From Sulfolobaceae archaeon (GTDB taxonomy: Archaea; Thermoproteota; Thermoprotei_A; Sulfolobales; Sulfolobaceae): a stretch of DNA of 28,396 nt. The stretch lies in the NCBI GenBank assembly GCA_028277025.1, contig JAPYVG010000025.1, positions 1 to 28,396 of the forward strand, in the 5' to 3' direction. Shown here piece by piece: positions 14,633-23,636 of the stretch (positions are counted from its first letter, which is position 1; the number at the start of each line of letters is the position of its first letter). The translations under genes and the position numbers were made by a program. Below the pieces are notes generated by a model. It searched no databases and was not told the origin of the DNA. It saw nothing but the letters and a program-made list of their open reading frames with translations.

Positions 14633-14692
14633 CTCTCGAAAAAGTAATAAAAAAGGCTTCAATATCTTTTAATTCCATAAAAGATTCGAGAG
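14633..14692 (-). promoter_or_regulatory. Inverted repeat flanking the beta-helix gene promoter
   Basis: The arms CTCTCGAA (14633-14640) and TTCGAGAG (14685-14692) are perfect inverted copies and extend to 11 bases with one mismatch. They enclose the minus-strand T-rich TATA candidate TTTTTTATTA. The near arm lies 8 bases from the ATG at 14625. This may be a two-site operator or a stem; it resembles in plan the site before the aminotransferase, but the arm sequence differs. Confidence 0.4.
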
Positions 14693-14716
14693 TGTATATG
14701 ATGATATTTCGAAGTT

Positions 14717-16177
14717 CTATTTCCTTCTCATCTCACTCTCTACTCTAAGCCATTGAGGTATGATTATCTCATATTTTCTGAAAAATACAAAGTAAAGACT
14801 GGGAATGAGTAAACTTATAATTGTTAGGCCGTAGTCAAGAGTAGTGTAACCAAATGCGGGCCCAGCGTTAATCACACCCATAATGACAATACCTATCATT
14901 CCAAAAGCAGTTATGGGTGCAATAATTCTAATTACCCAATCACCTATTGAATTCCAATTACTCTTCCACCAGCTAATGGTTGCTGTGATACTATCCATGG
15001 CAAACTCTAATAATAAAAACGCACCGGCAGCGGTTAACACTAGTCCAAAGAACGACTGAACTGAGGTAGATGTAAGTTCAAGTAATTGAACAATCACCTC
15101 TGAGACGGTGATTATAAAAATGGAAAACCAAGGGGTCTTAAACTTACTAACCCACCCAAAGGGTTTAGGCAATAAACCTTCCCTCCCCGCAGCATACCAG
15201 GCTCTGCTTAAAATATATGCGGTCAACCACAAAGAACTCGCAGTTGAAGCCAGTACTGCAATATCCATTAACCAAACATATTGTGGAATAACATAAGATG
15301 CCCATCTAGCTAAAGGATCAACAGAACTGCTTAAAGATTGTAGAGGAGTTTCTATAGTCATTAATTGCATAGTCACTATATAAATTACGAATACACTAAT
15401 CAGCCCTATGATACCAGAAGTCCCAGGCCAGTTCTTTGGTTTCTTAGACTCTTCAGAGGCATAACTATCTATTTCCCAACCGTCAAGTATTGTAGCCACA
15501 ATCACCATTGTTGCGGTTAATGTTAGAAACTTAGAGGGAGATGAAAACCACGAAGTATTAAAGAACCAATTTAAGGAGAAATCGTTAACAACATGGGATG
15601 GTAAAGATATTAAACCGATTATAATAAAAGATCCTAATATGACAAGTTCCAATACCAAAAATACTTCAGTAAACCTAGCAGTTGGTTTTGCCCCCAAAAT
15701 TAAAGGGACTGCGGCAAATAAGGCCCATATAATCCCTATTACTGAATCCCAAAACACACTCAATTCCATTGACTTACTGATTAATCCAAGCCTATAAAGC
15801 AAGTCTAGAGTGTACTCACCAGCCGGTATTATTATTGGTGGTAACGAGAGGAAATACGCCATTGTAACTATCCAAAACTGAAAGGAGGCATATTTCTTCC
15901 CTATAAATCTTGCACCCCAGTGGTAGGATGCCCCGGCATGAGGGGCTTTTGTATTTAATTTTTTAAATATTATTGACGCGAAAAGGAAGAAGGGAAAGGA
16001 GAGTATTACAGCCATTATTGCAGTAGCCCCCATTAATGCAACCATGTTACCATATGCGGCTGCAATACTAAAAGTTGGTGCAACACTTGAGGTGGATAAA
16101 GGGATTAAATCAAGAATATGTAGCACTTCCCTCTCTAACCAGTCAATTTTTGAAAAGAAATAATTTTTCAGATTCAT
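14717..16177 (-). CDS. APC-superfamily amino acid permease
   Basis: This 486-residue protein has about twelve hydrophobic spans and the APC landmarks near the first helix (SSVAPTFSIAAAYGNMVALMG), the HAGASYHWGARFIG segment after helix 2, and DGWEIDSYASEESKKPKN in the middle, which matches the conserved stretch of archaeal APC transporters. It probably imports an amino acid or amine with protons; the substrate cannot be inferred. It ends with a short basic tail. It is monocistronic, with a TATA-like TTTAAATAATT about 30 nt upstream and an 8-bp inverted repeat over its start codon. There is no evident link with the neighbouring genes. Confidence 0.9.
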   Translation of the reverse strand: MNLKNYFFSKIDWLEREVLHILDLIPLSTSSVAPTFSIAAAYGNMVALMGATAIMAVILSFPFFLFASIIFKKLNTKAPHAGASYHWGARFIGKKYASFQFWIVTMAYFLSLPPIIIPAGEYTLDLLYRLGLISKSMELSVFWDSVIGIIWALFAAVPLILGAKPTARFTEVFLVLELVILGSFIIIGLISLPSHVVNDFSLNWFFNTSWFSSPSKFLTLTATMVIVATILDGWEIDSYASEESKKPKNWPGTSGIIGLISVFVIYIVTMQLMTIETPLQSLSSSVDPLARWASYVIPQYVWLMDIAVLASTASSLWLTAYILSRAWYAAGREGLLPKPFGWVSKFKTPWFSIFIITVSEVIVQLLELTSTSVQSFFGLVLTAAGAFLLLEFAMDSITATISWWKSNWNSIGDWVIRIIAPITAFGMIGIVIMGVINAGPAFGYTTLDYGLTIISLLIPSLYFVFFRKYEIIIPQWLRVESEMRRK

Positions 16178-16198
16178 ACCATTTACCTAGAATGGTAT
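16176..16198 (-). promoter_or_regulatory. Inverted repeat over the permease start (operator candidate)
   Basis: The arms ATACCATT (16176-16183) and AATGGTAT (16191-16198) are perfect and 7 bases apart, and include two bases of the start codon at 16177. For a leaderless mRNA this is the transcription start region, where a bound repressor would block initiation. Confidence 0.5.
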
Positions 16199-16267
16199 TA
16201 CCACACAAATTATTTAAACCTTACTAGGAATTTATCATTTTTTAAAATAAAAATGAAGCTTACTTTT

Positions 16268-16738
16268 TCATCCCCTTATCGATTTCTCGACCCTCAGCAA
16301 ATAAAATCCTACAAGAAATAAAGACATAACGCTGACCACGTTACTCAATACCATATAATTTATAAAATATTTACCTTCACCGAAAAATAATACTAGGGGA
16401 AGAGGGGATAAAAGAGTTAATATGAGATTAGCAAACCATGTAATAAATATTATAAAACTCCATAATTTGGATTTTTTAAGCAGATATATTAAAATTGTAA
16501 TCACAAATACATTAACTACGGGAATATAAAGTAGAAATGAAATGTATTTTAAGCTAGTATTTAGATTAAGTAAAAAGATAACAATTAAGACTGTAAGAGT
16601 AGCGAAACCGATCATGTAATTATAAATTGTATCTGGGTAAACTACCGGCTTCGTTAAAACGCTTATCAGTTCATAGATAAACAATATTTGCCCTACACCT
16701 ATGAGTATAAAGAACAGTTTAAGAGGAAAACTTACCAT
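16268..16738 (-). CDS. Small polytopic membrane protein, unknown
   Basis: This 156-residue protein has four or five hydrophobic spans (for example LFFILIGVGQILFIYEL, YMIGFATLTVLIVIFLL, FLLYIPVVNVFVITILIYLL and MVLSNVVSVMSLFLVGFYLL) and ends with RVEKSIRG. I recognise no family. The ATG at 16738 is chosen over the GTG at 16747 because GGTGAG lies 4 nt upstream, inside the end of the thioredoxin-domain gene, which it overlaps by 20 bases. The two genes are therefore probably translated together. Confidence 0.65.
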   Translation of the reverse strand: MVSFPLKLFFILIGVGQILFIYELISVLTKPVVYPDTIYNYMIGFATLTVLIVIFLLNLNTSLKYISFLLYIPVVNVFVITILIYLLKKSKLWSFIIFITWFANLILTLLSPLPLVLFFGEGKYFINYMVLSNVVSVMSLFLVGFYLLRVEKSIRG

Positions 16739-17957
16739 AAATCTCACCTAATGTAAGGGCGTAAACTGCTTGATTAAAATACGTATATATCCCATATGAT
16801 TCTAAAAGATCATCAACTATCCTTTTAGCATACTCTTTGTCACCCATTCTTAGAAACGCTAATGATAATATACTATTATCGAGCAAGAATTTGAACCTAC
16901 CTATTCTTTGCCTTTTAGCGAACTCTAGCGTAATATCGTAATAAGCACCAGAAGCGCTTTCATATCTCCTTAACGTGTTAAGCACAACTCTATCTCTTGT
17001 AAAATAAAGTAAATACGCTAGATCCATTAAATAGACGTTCTCACACCTACTACCAATTAAATGACTATCTGCATTCAATAGAGAACCCTTAAGGAAATCT
17101 ACCTCATCCTTAAACTTCGTATCCTTAGTAAACTCGTAAAGCTCGCTTAAAGCCTCTCCAGCTATCGCATTAACCGATAGGAAAGCCCTATTGTCCCAAC
17201 CCTTTAGTGTAATACCATTTTCTATTAATCCGTCTTTTCTAACTAATGAGAGAATGAATTCACCAGTTTTAACGGCATAATCTAAGTACTTCTCATCCTT
17301 ATACTTCTCATACGCCTTCAGTAAAGCAATGATCATTAACGAATTAAAATCGGCCATTTTAACCATATAAGGTTCCTTCCAATCAATCGTTTTGGAATAT
17401 AAATAAAAACCGGGATTCCCCCATAAGTTCTCAATTGCTTTATCAAGGGTTATAGTAACCATTGATTGGTGATAAAAATCATCAAACTTCATGAAAAGTA
17501 ATAAAACCTCTGGACTAACGAATTTCGGTTCCCTTTCAAATCCACCCTCAATCCAATCGAAATACCCTTCACAGTTCGACAAAATTGAATTAAATACGTA
17601 ATTAGGATCTAATTTCTTAACCTCCTTAGTTATTTTAGGTGGCACCACAAGTTTTCCCTCGCTCATAACTTTTCTAGCGTAATTAAGCAATTCGACTACT
17701 TTATCCCTAGTTACAAAACCATAAGTACCGCCCATCACTCCCTCTTTACTTATTATACTTATACTCGGGTATATCTGTGGTGAATATCTAATAGCTAAGT
17801 CCGGTCTCTCATCTGCGTCTTCATGAATGAACTCGAATTCCTTAAATTCGTCATCAATGCCCTTAATCTCCTCCAGTTGCTTATCACAATATTCACACCA
17901 ACTGGTAGTTAGTACTAAAACTCTGAGATCTCCATCAGCCTCCACCCACTTTATCAT
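16719..17957 (-). CDS. Thioredoxin-domain protein with six-hairpin-like C-terminal domain (DUF255/YyaL-like)
   Basis: This 412-residue protein starts with a thioredoxin fold: LVLTTSWCEYCDKQLEEI with the redox pair C21/C24, then IYPSI with the cis-Pro. From about residue 120 it is helical, with repeats such as FNSLMIIALLKAYEKYKDEKYLDYAVKTGEF and AGEALSELYEFTKDTKF that match the alpha/alpha-toroid part of YyaL/spermatogenesis-associated protein 20 relatives. It is shorter than bacterial YyaL (about 680 residues). No signal peptide is seen, so it is cytosolic. It may be a disulfide reductase with a sugar-binding or enzymatic partner domain; the true role is unknown. It shares a short divergent promoter region with the membrane protein at 18043. 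Confidence 0.75.
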   Translation of the reverse strand: MIKWVEADGDLRVLVLTTSWCEYCDKQLEEIKGIDDEFKEFEFIHEDADERPDLAIRYSPQIYPSISIISKEGVMGGTYGFVTRDKVVELLNYARKVMSEGKLVVPPKITKEVKKLDPNYVFNSILSNCEGYFDWIEGGFEREPKFVSPEVLLLFMKFDDFYHQSMVTITLDKAIENLWGNPGFYLYSKTIDWKEPYMVKMADFNSLMIIALLKAYEKYKDEKYLDYAVKTGEFILSLVRKDGLIENGITLKGWDNRAFLSVNAIAGEALSELYEFTKDTKFKDEVDFLKGSLLNADSHLIGSRCENVYLMDLAYLLYFTRDRVVLNTLRRYESASGAYYDITLEFAKRQRIGRFKFLLDNSILSLAFLRMGDKEYAKRIVDDLLESYGIYTYFNQAVYALTLGEIYGKFSS

Positions 17958-18042
17958 ATACTTAGTTTTTACTCTTAAGTTAATAAACTATACTAGGTAT
18001 AATATAGTAAACTTTATAATTATCTCAAAAAAGAATAAATTT

Positions 18043-19050
18043 ATGGATACTAATGTGCACAATCTAGTTTTAATTTACGTCCTCTATATAATTTCAATGA
18101 CCGTATTAATTTCTGAGTTATTTTATTTTTCTTTAAAGAACGTTAAACACTCATTCGAGTTCTTGGAGGTTGCGTATTTCATGACGTCAGCATATTTCAT
18201 CCTTATGTCGGGTTCAATAGAATTAGCACTTTTCATATGCGTTTACTTATGGCTTGTACCCAGATTCTTATACGTATTCGGTAGGACGAATCTAGCTTCT
18301 ATCCTTTCTGTGCTCTTTCATGAGATTATAATGAGTCTGACTTATTATTCTATAGTTAAAGGTGGATTAATAAATGCATTATACTCCCTATATTTTTACG
18401 GTACAGATATACCATCATTTTCTTTACCAATATACCAGGTTGTTCCTATAGGAATTATAGAAACAATAAACTCATTCATGTTCTTCTTAATGATTTTACC
18501 AGAAATAGTATTTGTTTGTATTAAATTCAGAAGATATGACATTTTACTGGTATCACTCTTATCATTATCTGGTCCAAATATTGCGTCTGAAATGACGCAT
18601 TCAATATTACCAATATCTCATGACCCTATAAAGGAGTCCTCATTATTAGCTTTATTTTTCTCATTATTCTTGCAGTTTTACTTCGGATATAGTTATATTA
18701 AAGGAAGGATTAATGAAAAATTATACATTACCTTCATTTTAAGTAATTTTATCCTATCAATTTCAAGTTTATATTATGCTTTAAGCGTAAACGAAATACC
18801 TTACGCATTTTCAACTTTAGCAGGCATAACGGTTTCATTATTATTTGTCAATAAAAATAATAACAATAATAATCGCAAATTTTATTCCTTCCTCCCGATA
18901 ATTTCACCAATATCGGAATTAGCTTGGGGCTCATCGGTCGCAATCTTTTACAATTATTATAATGCTATATACGCCCTAGCAATATCATCATTTGTAATAT
19001 CACTACTACCCATGCTTTATCTTAAAACTGTTTATTTTAGAAAAATGTAA
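18043..19050 (+). CDS. Polytopic membrane protein upstream of the 1g hydrogenase, unknown
   Basis: This 335-residue protein has about nine or ten hydrophobic spans, starting MDTNVHNLVLIYVLYIISM, with an Asn-rich loop (KNNNNNNRK) before the last spans. A longer frame reaches back to 17827 but overlaps the divergent gene in antisense; the ATG at 18043 is preferred, with a TATA-like CTTTATAATTA about 25-30 nt upstream. I recognise no family and no heme or cofactor motif. It ends 52 bases before the hydrogenase small subunit on the same strand, but the latter has its own TATA-like box, so it may or may not be part of that unit. Confidence 0.65.
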   Translation: MDTNVHNLVLIYVLYIISMTVLISELFYFSLKNVKHSFEFLEVAYFMTSAYFILMSGSIELALFICVYLWLVPRFLYVFGRTNLASILSVLFHEIIMSLTYYSIVKGGLINALYSLYFYGTDIPSFSLPIYQVVPIGIIETINSFMFFLMILPEIVFVCIKFRRYDILLVSLLSLSGPNIASEMTHSILPISHDPIKESSLLALFFSLFLQFYFGYSYIKGRINEKLYITFILSNFILSISSLYYALSVNEIPYAFSTLAGITVSLLFVNKNNNNNNRKFYSFLPIISPISELAWGSSVAIFYNYYNAIYALAISSFVISLLPMLYLKTVYFRKM

Positions 19051-19102
19051 ATTTATGAATTAAATATATAAATAAATAGTATTCACAATAAAATTTATAA
19101 AT

Positions 19103-20476
19103 ATGGTATACTATAATATACCTAGTATGAAGGAACCTAAGCCGAAGCAAGTCAAAGTGGGAATAACCAGAAGAGAGTTCATGAAAATAGCGTCAATCTC
19201 CGGACTTACTGCATGGATGGTCGAGAAAGGGCTAACATGGAAGGACTTATTTAATATGGCCGCAGACTCAACGGTAGACCCAATTAACGTTATATGGACT
19301 GGAAACGGGTGGTGCGGAGGAAACACCATTGCCTTTATAGACGCTATGAACCCCTCAGTAGAAGACGTTATAACTGAAGTCACAATTAACTTACAACCTA
19401 TACAGTTAAAAACACCTCAGATAGCTAATTTGCCTAACGTAAATTTAGTTTATCACCCAATATTAATGCCACAAGACGACATGGCATATCCTACGATGGA
19501 AGCCGCATTAGCGGGGTATTTTGAGCCATATGTACTCGTGGTAGAAGGAACCTTGTTTGATGAGTTCAACATTTATTACACCAAACCTGAAGGATCTTTC
19601 TGGTGTTCAGCCGGTAGAACTCCAGGGGGACACGTATTATTATGTGACGAGTTCGTGTTTAACCTAATGAAAAATGCAGCATTAGTTTATGCTACTGGTG
19701 CTTGTGCAACTTACGGTGGAATTCCAGCAACTACTAACGGGTTAGGATACAGAAGCCCGACCTATGTTATGGGTATGTTAGATGACCCGTATAGAGGGAT
19801 TTTGGGATTCCCGGCTTACATACATGAAGTTTACCAACAAGGGAAGGGAGTATTTAGGGGAGAAACCGTAATTAATGAAGACATTTATGCGGTTACCAGT
19901 TCTCCTTATGATACCTCATACCCTGGTCCAAGCTATCACTGGAAGACAAAATTAGGCCAACCGATTGTTGCAATAGCTGCAGACCCGCCGGCCGGAGATT
20001 GGATAATGAGAACTTTAGTTGCCGGTGTATTATATGTTGAAGGCTTAGCACCTCCACCAACTTCATATTTAGATATATTCAATAGGCCTAAATTCTTCTA
20101 CGGTAATGAAACGCACCAGAACTGTCCCAGAGCCGGATTTTTCGCACAAGGGATTTTCGCACAGAAATTCGGTGATCCGCAATGCACTTACAGTTTAGGA
20201 TGTAAAGGAACTGAAGCTAACAGCCCAGCTCCACGTTTAGGATGGGTTGGAGGAGTTGGAGGTTGTACTAGAGGTGGAGTATGTATAGCATGTACAGCAC
20301 CAGGATTTCCAGACCTATACGAACCCTTCTACGCCCCACCAAACGCACCTACATTACCATCAACTACATTACTTGCTGCTGCAGTAGGTGCTGGAATTGT
20401 AGTTGGAGCTGGTTCATACTTACTATCTAGAAGGAGAGGTAAACCCTCAGTTCCTAAGGTTAAGGGGGTGAGTTAA
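19103..20476 (+). CDS. hynS: [NiFe] hydrogenase small subunit, Tat-exported and membrane-anchored, group 1g-like
   Basis: This 457-residue subunit has a Tat signal (TRREFMK, 22-28), the Fe-S domains and a C-terminal membrane helix (about 421-441) followed by SRRRGK, so it faces outside. Distal cluster ligands are normal: H338, C341, C361, C367. The proximal site is unusual: C71 and C201 are kept, but the second CxxC Cys is Asn74, and the GCPPNP Cys is Asp294 (AADPPAGDW). At the medial site C394 and C397 are kept, the first Cys is absent (NSPAPRLGW), and a new C388 lies six residues before C394. The subunit passes electrons from the NiFe site to Isp1/Isp2. The group 1g assignment (crenarchaeal H2:sulfur or H2:quinone type) rests on Isp partners and Tat export. 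A TATA-like AAATATATAAAT lies about 30 nt upstream. Confidence 0.9.
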   Translation: MVYYNIPSMKEPKPKQVKVGITRREFMKIASISGLTAWMVEKGLTWKDLFNMAADSTVDPINVIWTGNGWCGGNTIAFIDAMNPSVEDVITEVTINLQPIQLKTPQIANLPNVNLVYHPILMPQDDMAYPTMEAALAGYFEPYVLVVEGTLFDEFNIYYTKPEGSFWCSAGRTPGGHVLLCDEFVFNLMKNAALVYATGACATYGGIPATTNGLGYRSPTYVMGMLDDPYRGILGFPAYIHEVYQQGKGVFRGETVINEDIYAVTSSPYDTSYPGPSYHWKTKLGQPIVAIAADPPAGDWIMRTLVAGVLYVEGLAPPPTSYLDIFNRPKFFYGNETHQNCPRAGFFAQGIFAQKFGDPQCTYSLGCKGTEANSPAPRLGWVGGVGGCTRGGVCIACTAPGFPDLYEPFYAPPNAPTLPSTTLLAAAVGAGIVVGAGSYLLSRRRGKPSVPKVKGVS

Positions 20477-20477
20477 A

Positions 20478-22739
20478 ATGGCTTCCTCCTATCTATTTAA
20501 ATATGACTGGACTAAGCCAGTTGTAATAGAACCCATAGTTAGAATAAAGCCAGAACTAGGAATTCAAGTTACAGTAAACATAGAAGGAGAAAACCAGGTT
20601 AGGGCTACAGAGGCCTATGCTGGGGCTGGGATGTTCAGGGGATTTGAGATCTTCATGAGGAATAAACCAGCACCAGATGTAATAATGTTATCATCTAGGG
20701 AGTGTGGAATCTGTGGTGAACATCATCAGTTCATTGAGAGGATAGCACAAGAGATGGCTATGGGAGGATATGCTCCTCCACCTCTAGGGCTAGAGACTAT
20801 AATGTTAGCTAACGACGCTGCAATGGTTTATGATGCCACAGTACATTTAACAGCGTTAGGAGGCCCAGACTGGAGCTCATTATTCTTTAAAATTGCTGGA
20901 TACTACCCTCCAGAAATTTATCAGCTGGCACAACAAACATCAATTAATACGGTTCTTCAATATTCAGAGGCTTTTCCAGATGGTACTCCGTCAGAACTGA
21001 AGTTTTCAGGAATTACTATGAAGACTGTTGCTGATATAATGGATGGATTAGTCCCATTAATTGGAGCGATATGGCTAGAAGGAGCTTATGTATGGAGAAT
21101 TATGCATGAAGCAGAACTCTTGTATTATCTGAGAATACCTCATCCAATTACTATGGTGCCAGGTGGGATAGGTGTACCAGCAACAGTAGAAAATTTGCAA
21201 AGATATTTGGAGAGATTAATTGATGGAACAGCATATGCTAAGAAACAAGTAGCGTACTGGGAAGTACTAAATCTTTTCTTAAATGACTACGGAAACAACT
21301 TCGGAGTACAAGCATATTATGACAAGTACTTTAACAATTTAGGATTTGCTGAAATGGGCAATAGACCGGGTAATTTCCTTTGTTATGGACAGAGCGACGT
21401 TTCAGAAGCCCCCTCAGTATCTCCTTCATCAACACCCGTATCTCCCTACGACGGTACATATGAAAATATGGGCGCATGGGGAAGAGCTAGAGTAGTAAAA
21501 CCAGGCCTTGTAATACAGACGAGTCCAAACTCTCCACCAACACTCGTAACAAATAGTCTAACTGACATTAATTTAGGCATTAGAGAATTCATAGAGTCAT
21601 CCTTTTACGACGATTGGGTAAACAACCCTCAAGTACCATCAGAAGTGAGCGGAATATCTGAAGATCCAATTGGAAACCCAGTAAGTCCATATCACCCTTG
21701 GAGGAAATGGACTATACCGAGCCCTCAGGCCAGAGGCTATCCATTTGGAAGCGGAAACAGTATGGGAAAATATAGTTGGGCCGTATCACCCAGAATTATA
21801 CCCTATGCAAATCACAAGCCTACAATGAATTACTTCTTCAATGTCGAAGTAGATCCGCAAGCTGCAATGTGGGCTCAAGTACTACAGCCTCAAGCACCTC
21901 ACCCAATATATACTGCTAATTACCCATCAGCTGGAATAGAGATCATGTATAATAGTAATGAACAATCTGTAACTTGGAACTTACCTAAGACAGTTTCACC
22001 AAGAATAGCATTACCATCTGAACTACAAGGTGAAATTAATATAAATTATGTATCTCCATGGGCCCTATCATCTAAACTGTCAAGTGGTAGTATAACAGTA
22101 ACAACTAACGCCGTAGAGAGAATGAGAGCAAGAGCACACGCTTGTGCATTAGACGCTGCAGGTGCATGGATTGCCTGGTTCTCAGCCGTTAATTACATAA
22201 AGAATGGTCAGACGGACGTAAGTAGAGGAAACCAGTATGACTGGACATATAAGAAGAACACAAATACTAATGTAGCCATTGGAGTTGGAATGAAGGATGC
22301 GCCAAGAGGAGCTCAGTTCCACTCTGAAGTAATCGCATTAGGTAGTGGTCCCAACGTGCCCACAATTAATCCTCAGCAAATACAACCCACAACTGTTAAC
22401 TCTGGGCCCAGAGTGAAGAACACATATCAAGACGTAATAGGCTCAATCTCACCATATCCATTATTAGCTCAAAACGGTGGTGCTGGGACTTTTGAAGAAG
22501 TAATTCAAGGAAATCCAGGATATAACATAAATGGAGTACCCAAACTGACGGTCACGCCGTTAGACCAGTGGGACGGTTTCGAATTTGCAGCAACACTGAG
22601 ATCGTTTGATCCATGCTTCGTATGCGGAGTCCACGTGGTATTACCAAACGGTAAAGTGAGGTACATAACCTTAGGCGCTCCAATTGATTTAAGCGAATCA
22701 ATAAAGGCGTTCTACAGATTTGCCGCAAAAGTTAAATGA
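20478..22739 (+). CDS. hynL: [NiFe] hydrogenase large subunit, group 1g-like, unusually long
   Basis: This 753-residue catalytic subunit has RECGICGEHH (C76, C79) and DPCFVCGVH (C713, C716, H719), so all Ni ligands are present. After H719 come 34 residues (VVLPNGKV onward) that the maturation protease would remove. Usual group 1 large subunits have about 550-600 residues. The extra length lies mostly between about 360 and 680: Pro/Ser/Asn/Tyr-rich stretches such as SEAPSVSPSSTPVSPYDG and NPQQIQPTTVNSGP. These look like surface loops on an extracellular acid-exposed enzyme. GGTGAG upstream and only one base after the small subunit indicate tight coupling. It has no signal of its own and should be co-exported with the Tat-bearing small subunit. 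Confidence 0.92.
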   Translation: MASSYLFKYDWTKPVVIEPIVRIKPELGIQVTVNIEGENQVRATEAYAGAGMFRGFEIFMRNKPAPDVIMLSSRECGICGEHHQFIERIAQEMAMGGYAPPPLGLETIMLANDAAMVYDATVHLTALGGPDWSSLFFKIAGYYPPEIYQLAQQTSINTVLQYSEAFPDGTPSELKFSGITMKTVADIMDGLVPLIGAIWLEGAYVWRIMHEAELLYYLRIPHPITMVPGGIGVPATVENLQRYLERLIDGTAYAKKQVAYWEVLNLFLNDYGNNFGVQAYYDKYFNNLGFAEMGNRPGNFLCYGQSDVSEAPSVSPSSTPVSPYDGTYENMGAWGRARVVKPGLVIQTSPNSPPTLVTNSLTDINLGIREFIESSFYDDWVNNPQVPSEVSGISEDPIGNPVSPYHPWRKWTIPSPQARGYPFGSGNSMGKYSWAVSPRIIPYANHKPTMNYFFNVEVDPQAAMWAQVLQPQAPHPIYTANYPSAGIEIMYNSNEQSVTWNLPKTVSPRIALPSELQGEININYVSPWALSSKLSSGSITVTTNAVERMRARAHACALDAAGAWIAWFSAVNYIKNGQTDVSRGNQYDWTYKKNTNTNVAIGVGMKDAPRGAQFHSEVIALGSGPNVPTINPQQIQPTTVNSGPRVKNTYQDVIGSISPYPLLAQNGGAGTFEEVIQGNPGYNINGVPKLTVTPLDQWDGFEFAATLRSFDPCFVCGVHVVLPNGKVRYITLGAPIDLSESIKAFYRFAAKVK

Positions 22740-22748
22740 GGGATTGAG

Positions 22749-23636
22749 ATGTTACTGGTTCATGCTGCTATAGGTGCTAATGGAGGCCCATCAACACCTA
22801 TAAGCCTTTACTGGTGGGGTTTAAACGTAATATTCCCACTGGGAATTGTCTTTTTTGTTTTCGGAGTGATATACAGAATCAGTAGGGAGTTTTTATTTAG
22901 GAGGAGTGGAATTAAAGGCGTTTCTGGATTTGGAACCCAATTCAAAGAGGCAGTTACTTCAATACCAAGACCTTTCGGAAATGCCGCTAAAAGAGACCCC
23001 CTATTAATAGTAGAAACAATCTTCAACCACATTTTCATCTTAGGGTTAATCATAGTAGTAGGAATCCACATAATAGCGTGGAATTACATATTCAGCGGAC
23101 TAACCGGAATTCAGAACATATTAGGTTGGCTTATGCCTCTGTCAGTGCCAGAATCCTTTACTTCTGGCTATCAGTTGGGAGTCTTAGGAGCTTCCTCATA
23201 CTCTCACGGTGGAATACTAAACCCGGTAGGCGCGTGGAATTCTGCAGAAGTAGCTACAAACACAATTTCGCCTTGGGGAGTATTAGCAGTAATAGTTAAC
23301 GGAAGTTTTATGGCATTACTAGCACTTGCTGGGCTAGTAGGTTATTTAGTTACGAGGATAATAGATGATGTTACTAACCACAGAAGACTAAGCAGTATAG
23401 GTGATTACGTATTCCTAATCTTATTGACAGCAATAATAATTACCGGTCTAGGCGCTGCGTATGATTGGGGTGTGCCTTACTTAGGAATACCAAACCAAGC
23501 AAACTGGTACGGCTTGCATATAGCGTTAGTGGGGATATTCATAGGTTATACGCCATTCAGTAAGGCATTCCATATGTTCTGGTATTACGTAAGCAAAGGA
23601 TTTGCGGGCCATCAATATGGTAGGAGAAAAGTTTGA
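22749..23636 (+). CDS. isp1: Isp1-type membrane cytochrome b subunit
   Basis: This 295-residue integral membrane protein has about five spans (roughly 22-43, 88-110, 173-200, 217-237 and 253-277). Four His lie within spans at positions suitable for two b hemes: H94, H107, H257 and H275. This pattern matches the Isp1/HdrE/DsrM/NarI-like quinone-reactive cytochromes found with crenarchaeal hydrogenases. It should take electrons from Isp2 or the small subunit and deliver them to caldariella-type quinone in the membrane. It lies 9 bases after the large subunit and overlaps Isp2 by about 20 bases, supporting one complex. Confidence 0.85.
   Translation: MLLVHAAIGANGGPSTPISLYWWGLNVIFPLGIVFFVFGVIYRISREFLFRRSGIKGVSGFGTQFKEAVTSIPRPFGNAAKRDPLLIVETIFNHIFILGLIIVVGIHIIAWNYIFSGLTGIQNILGWLMPLSVPESFTSGYQLGVLGASSYSHGGILNPVGAWNSAEVATNTISPWGVLAVIVNGSFMALLALAGLVGYLVTRIIDDVTNHRRLSSIGDYVFLILLTAIIITGLGAAYDWGVPYLGIPNQANWYGLHIALVGIFIGYTPFSKAFHMFWYYVSKGFAGHQYGRRKV

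Noticed and set aside
17827..18042. 72-residue N-terminal extension of the membrane protein at 18043
   Set aside because: It is antisense to the thioredoxin-domain gene, is Ser-rich without a family signature, and a TATA-like box precedes the ATG at 18043.
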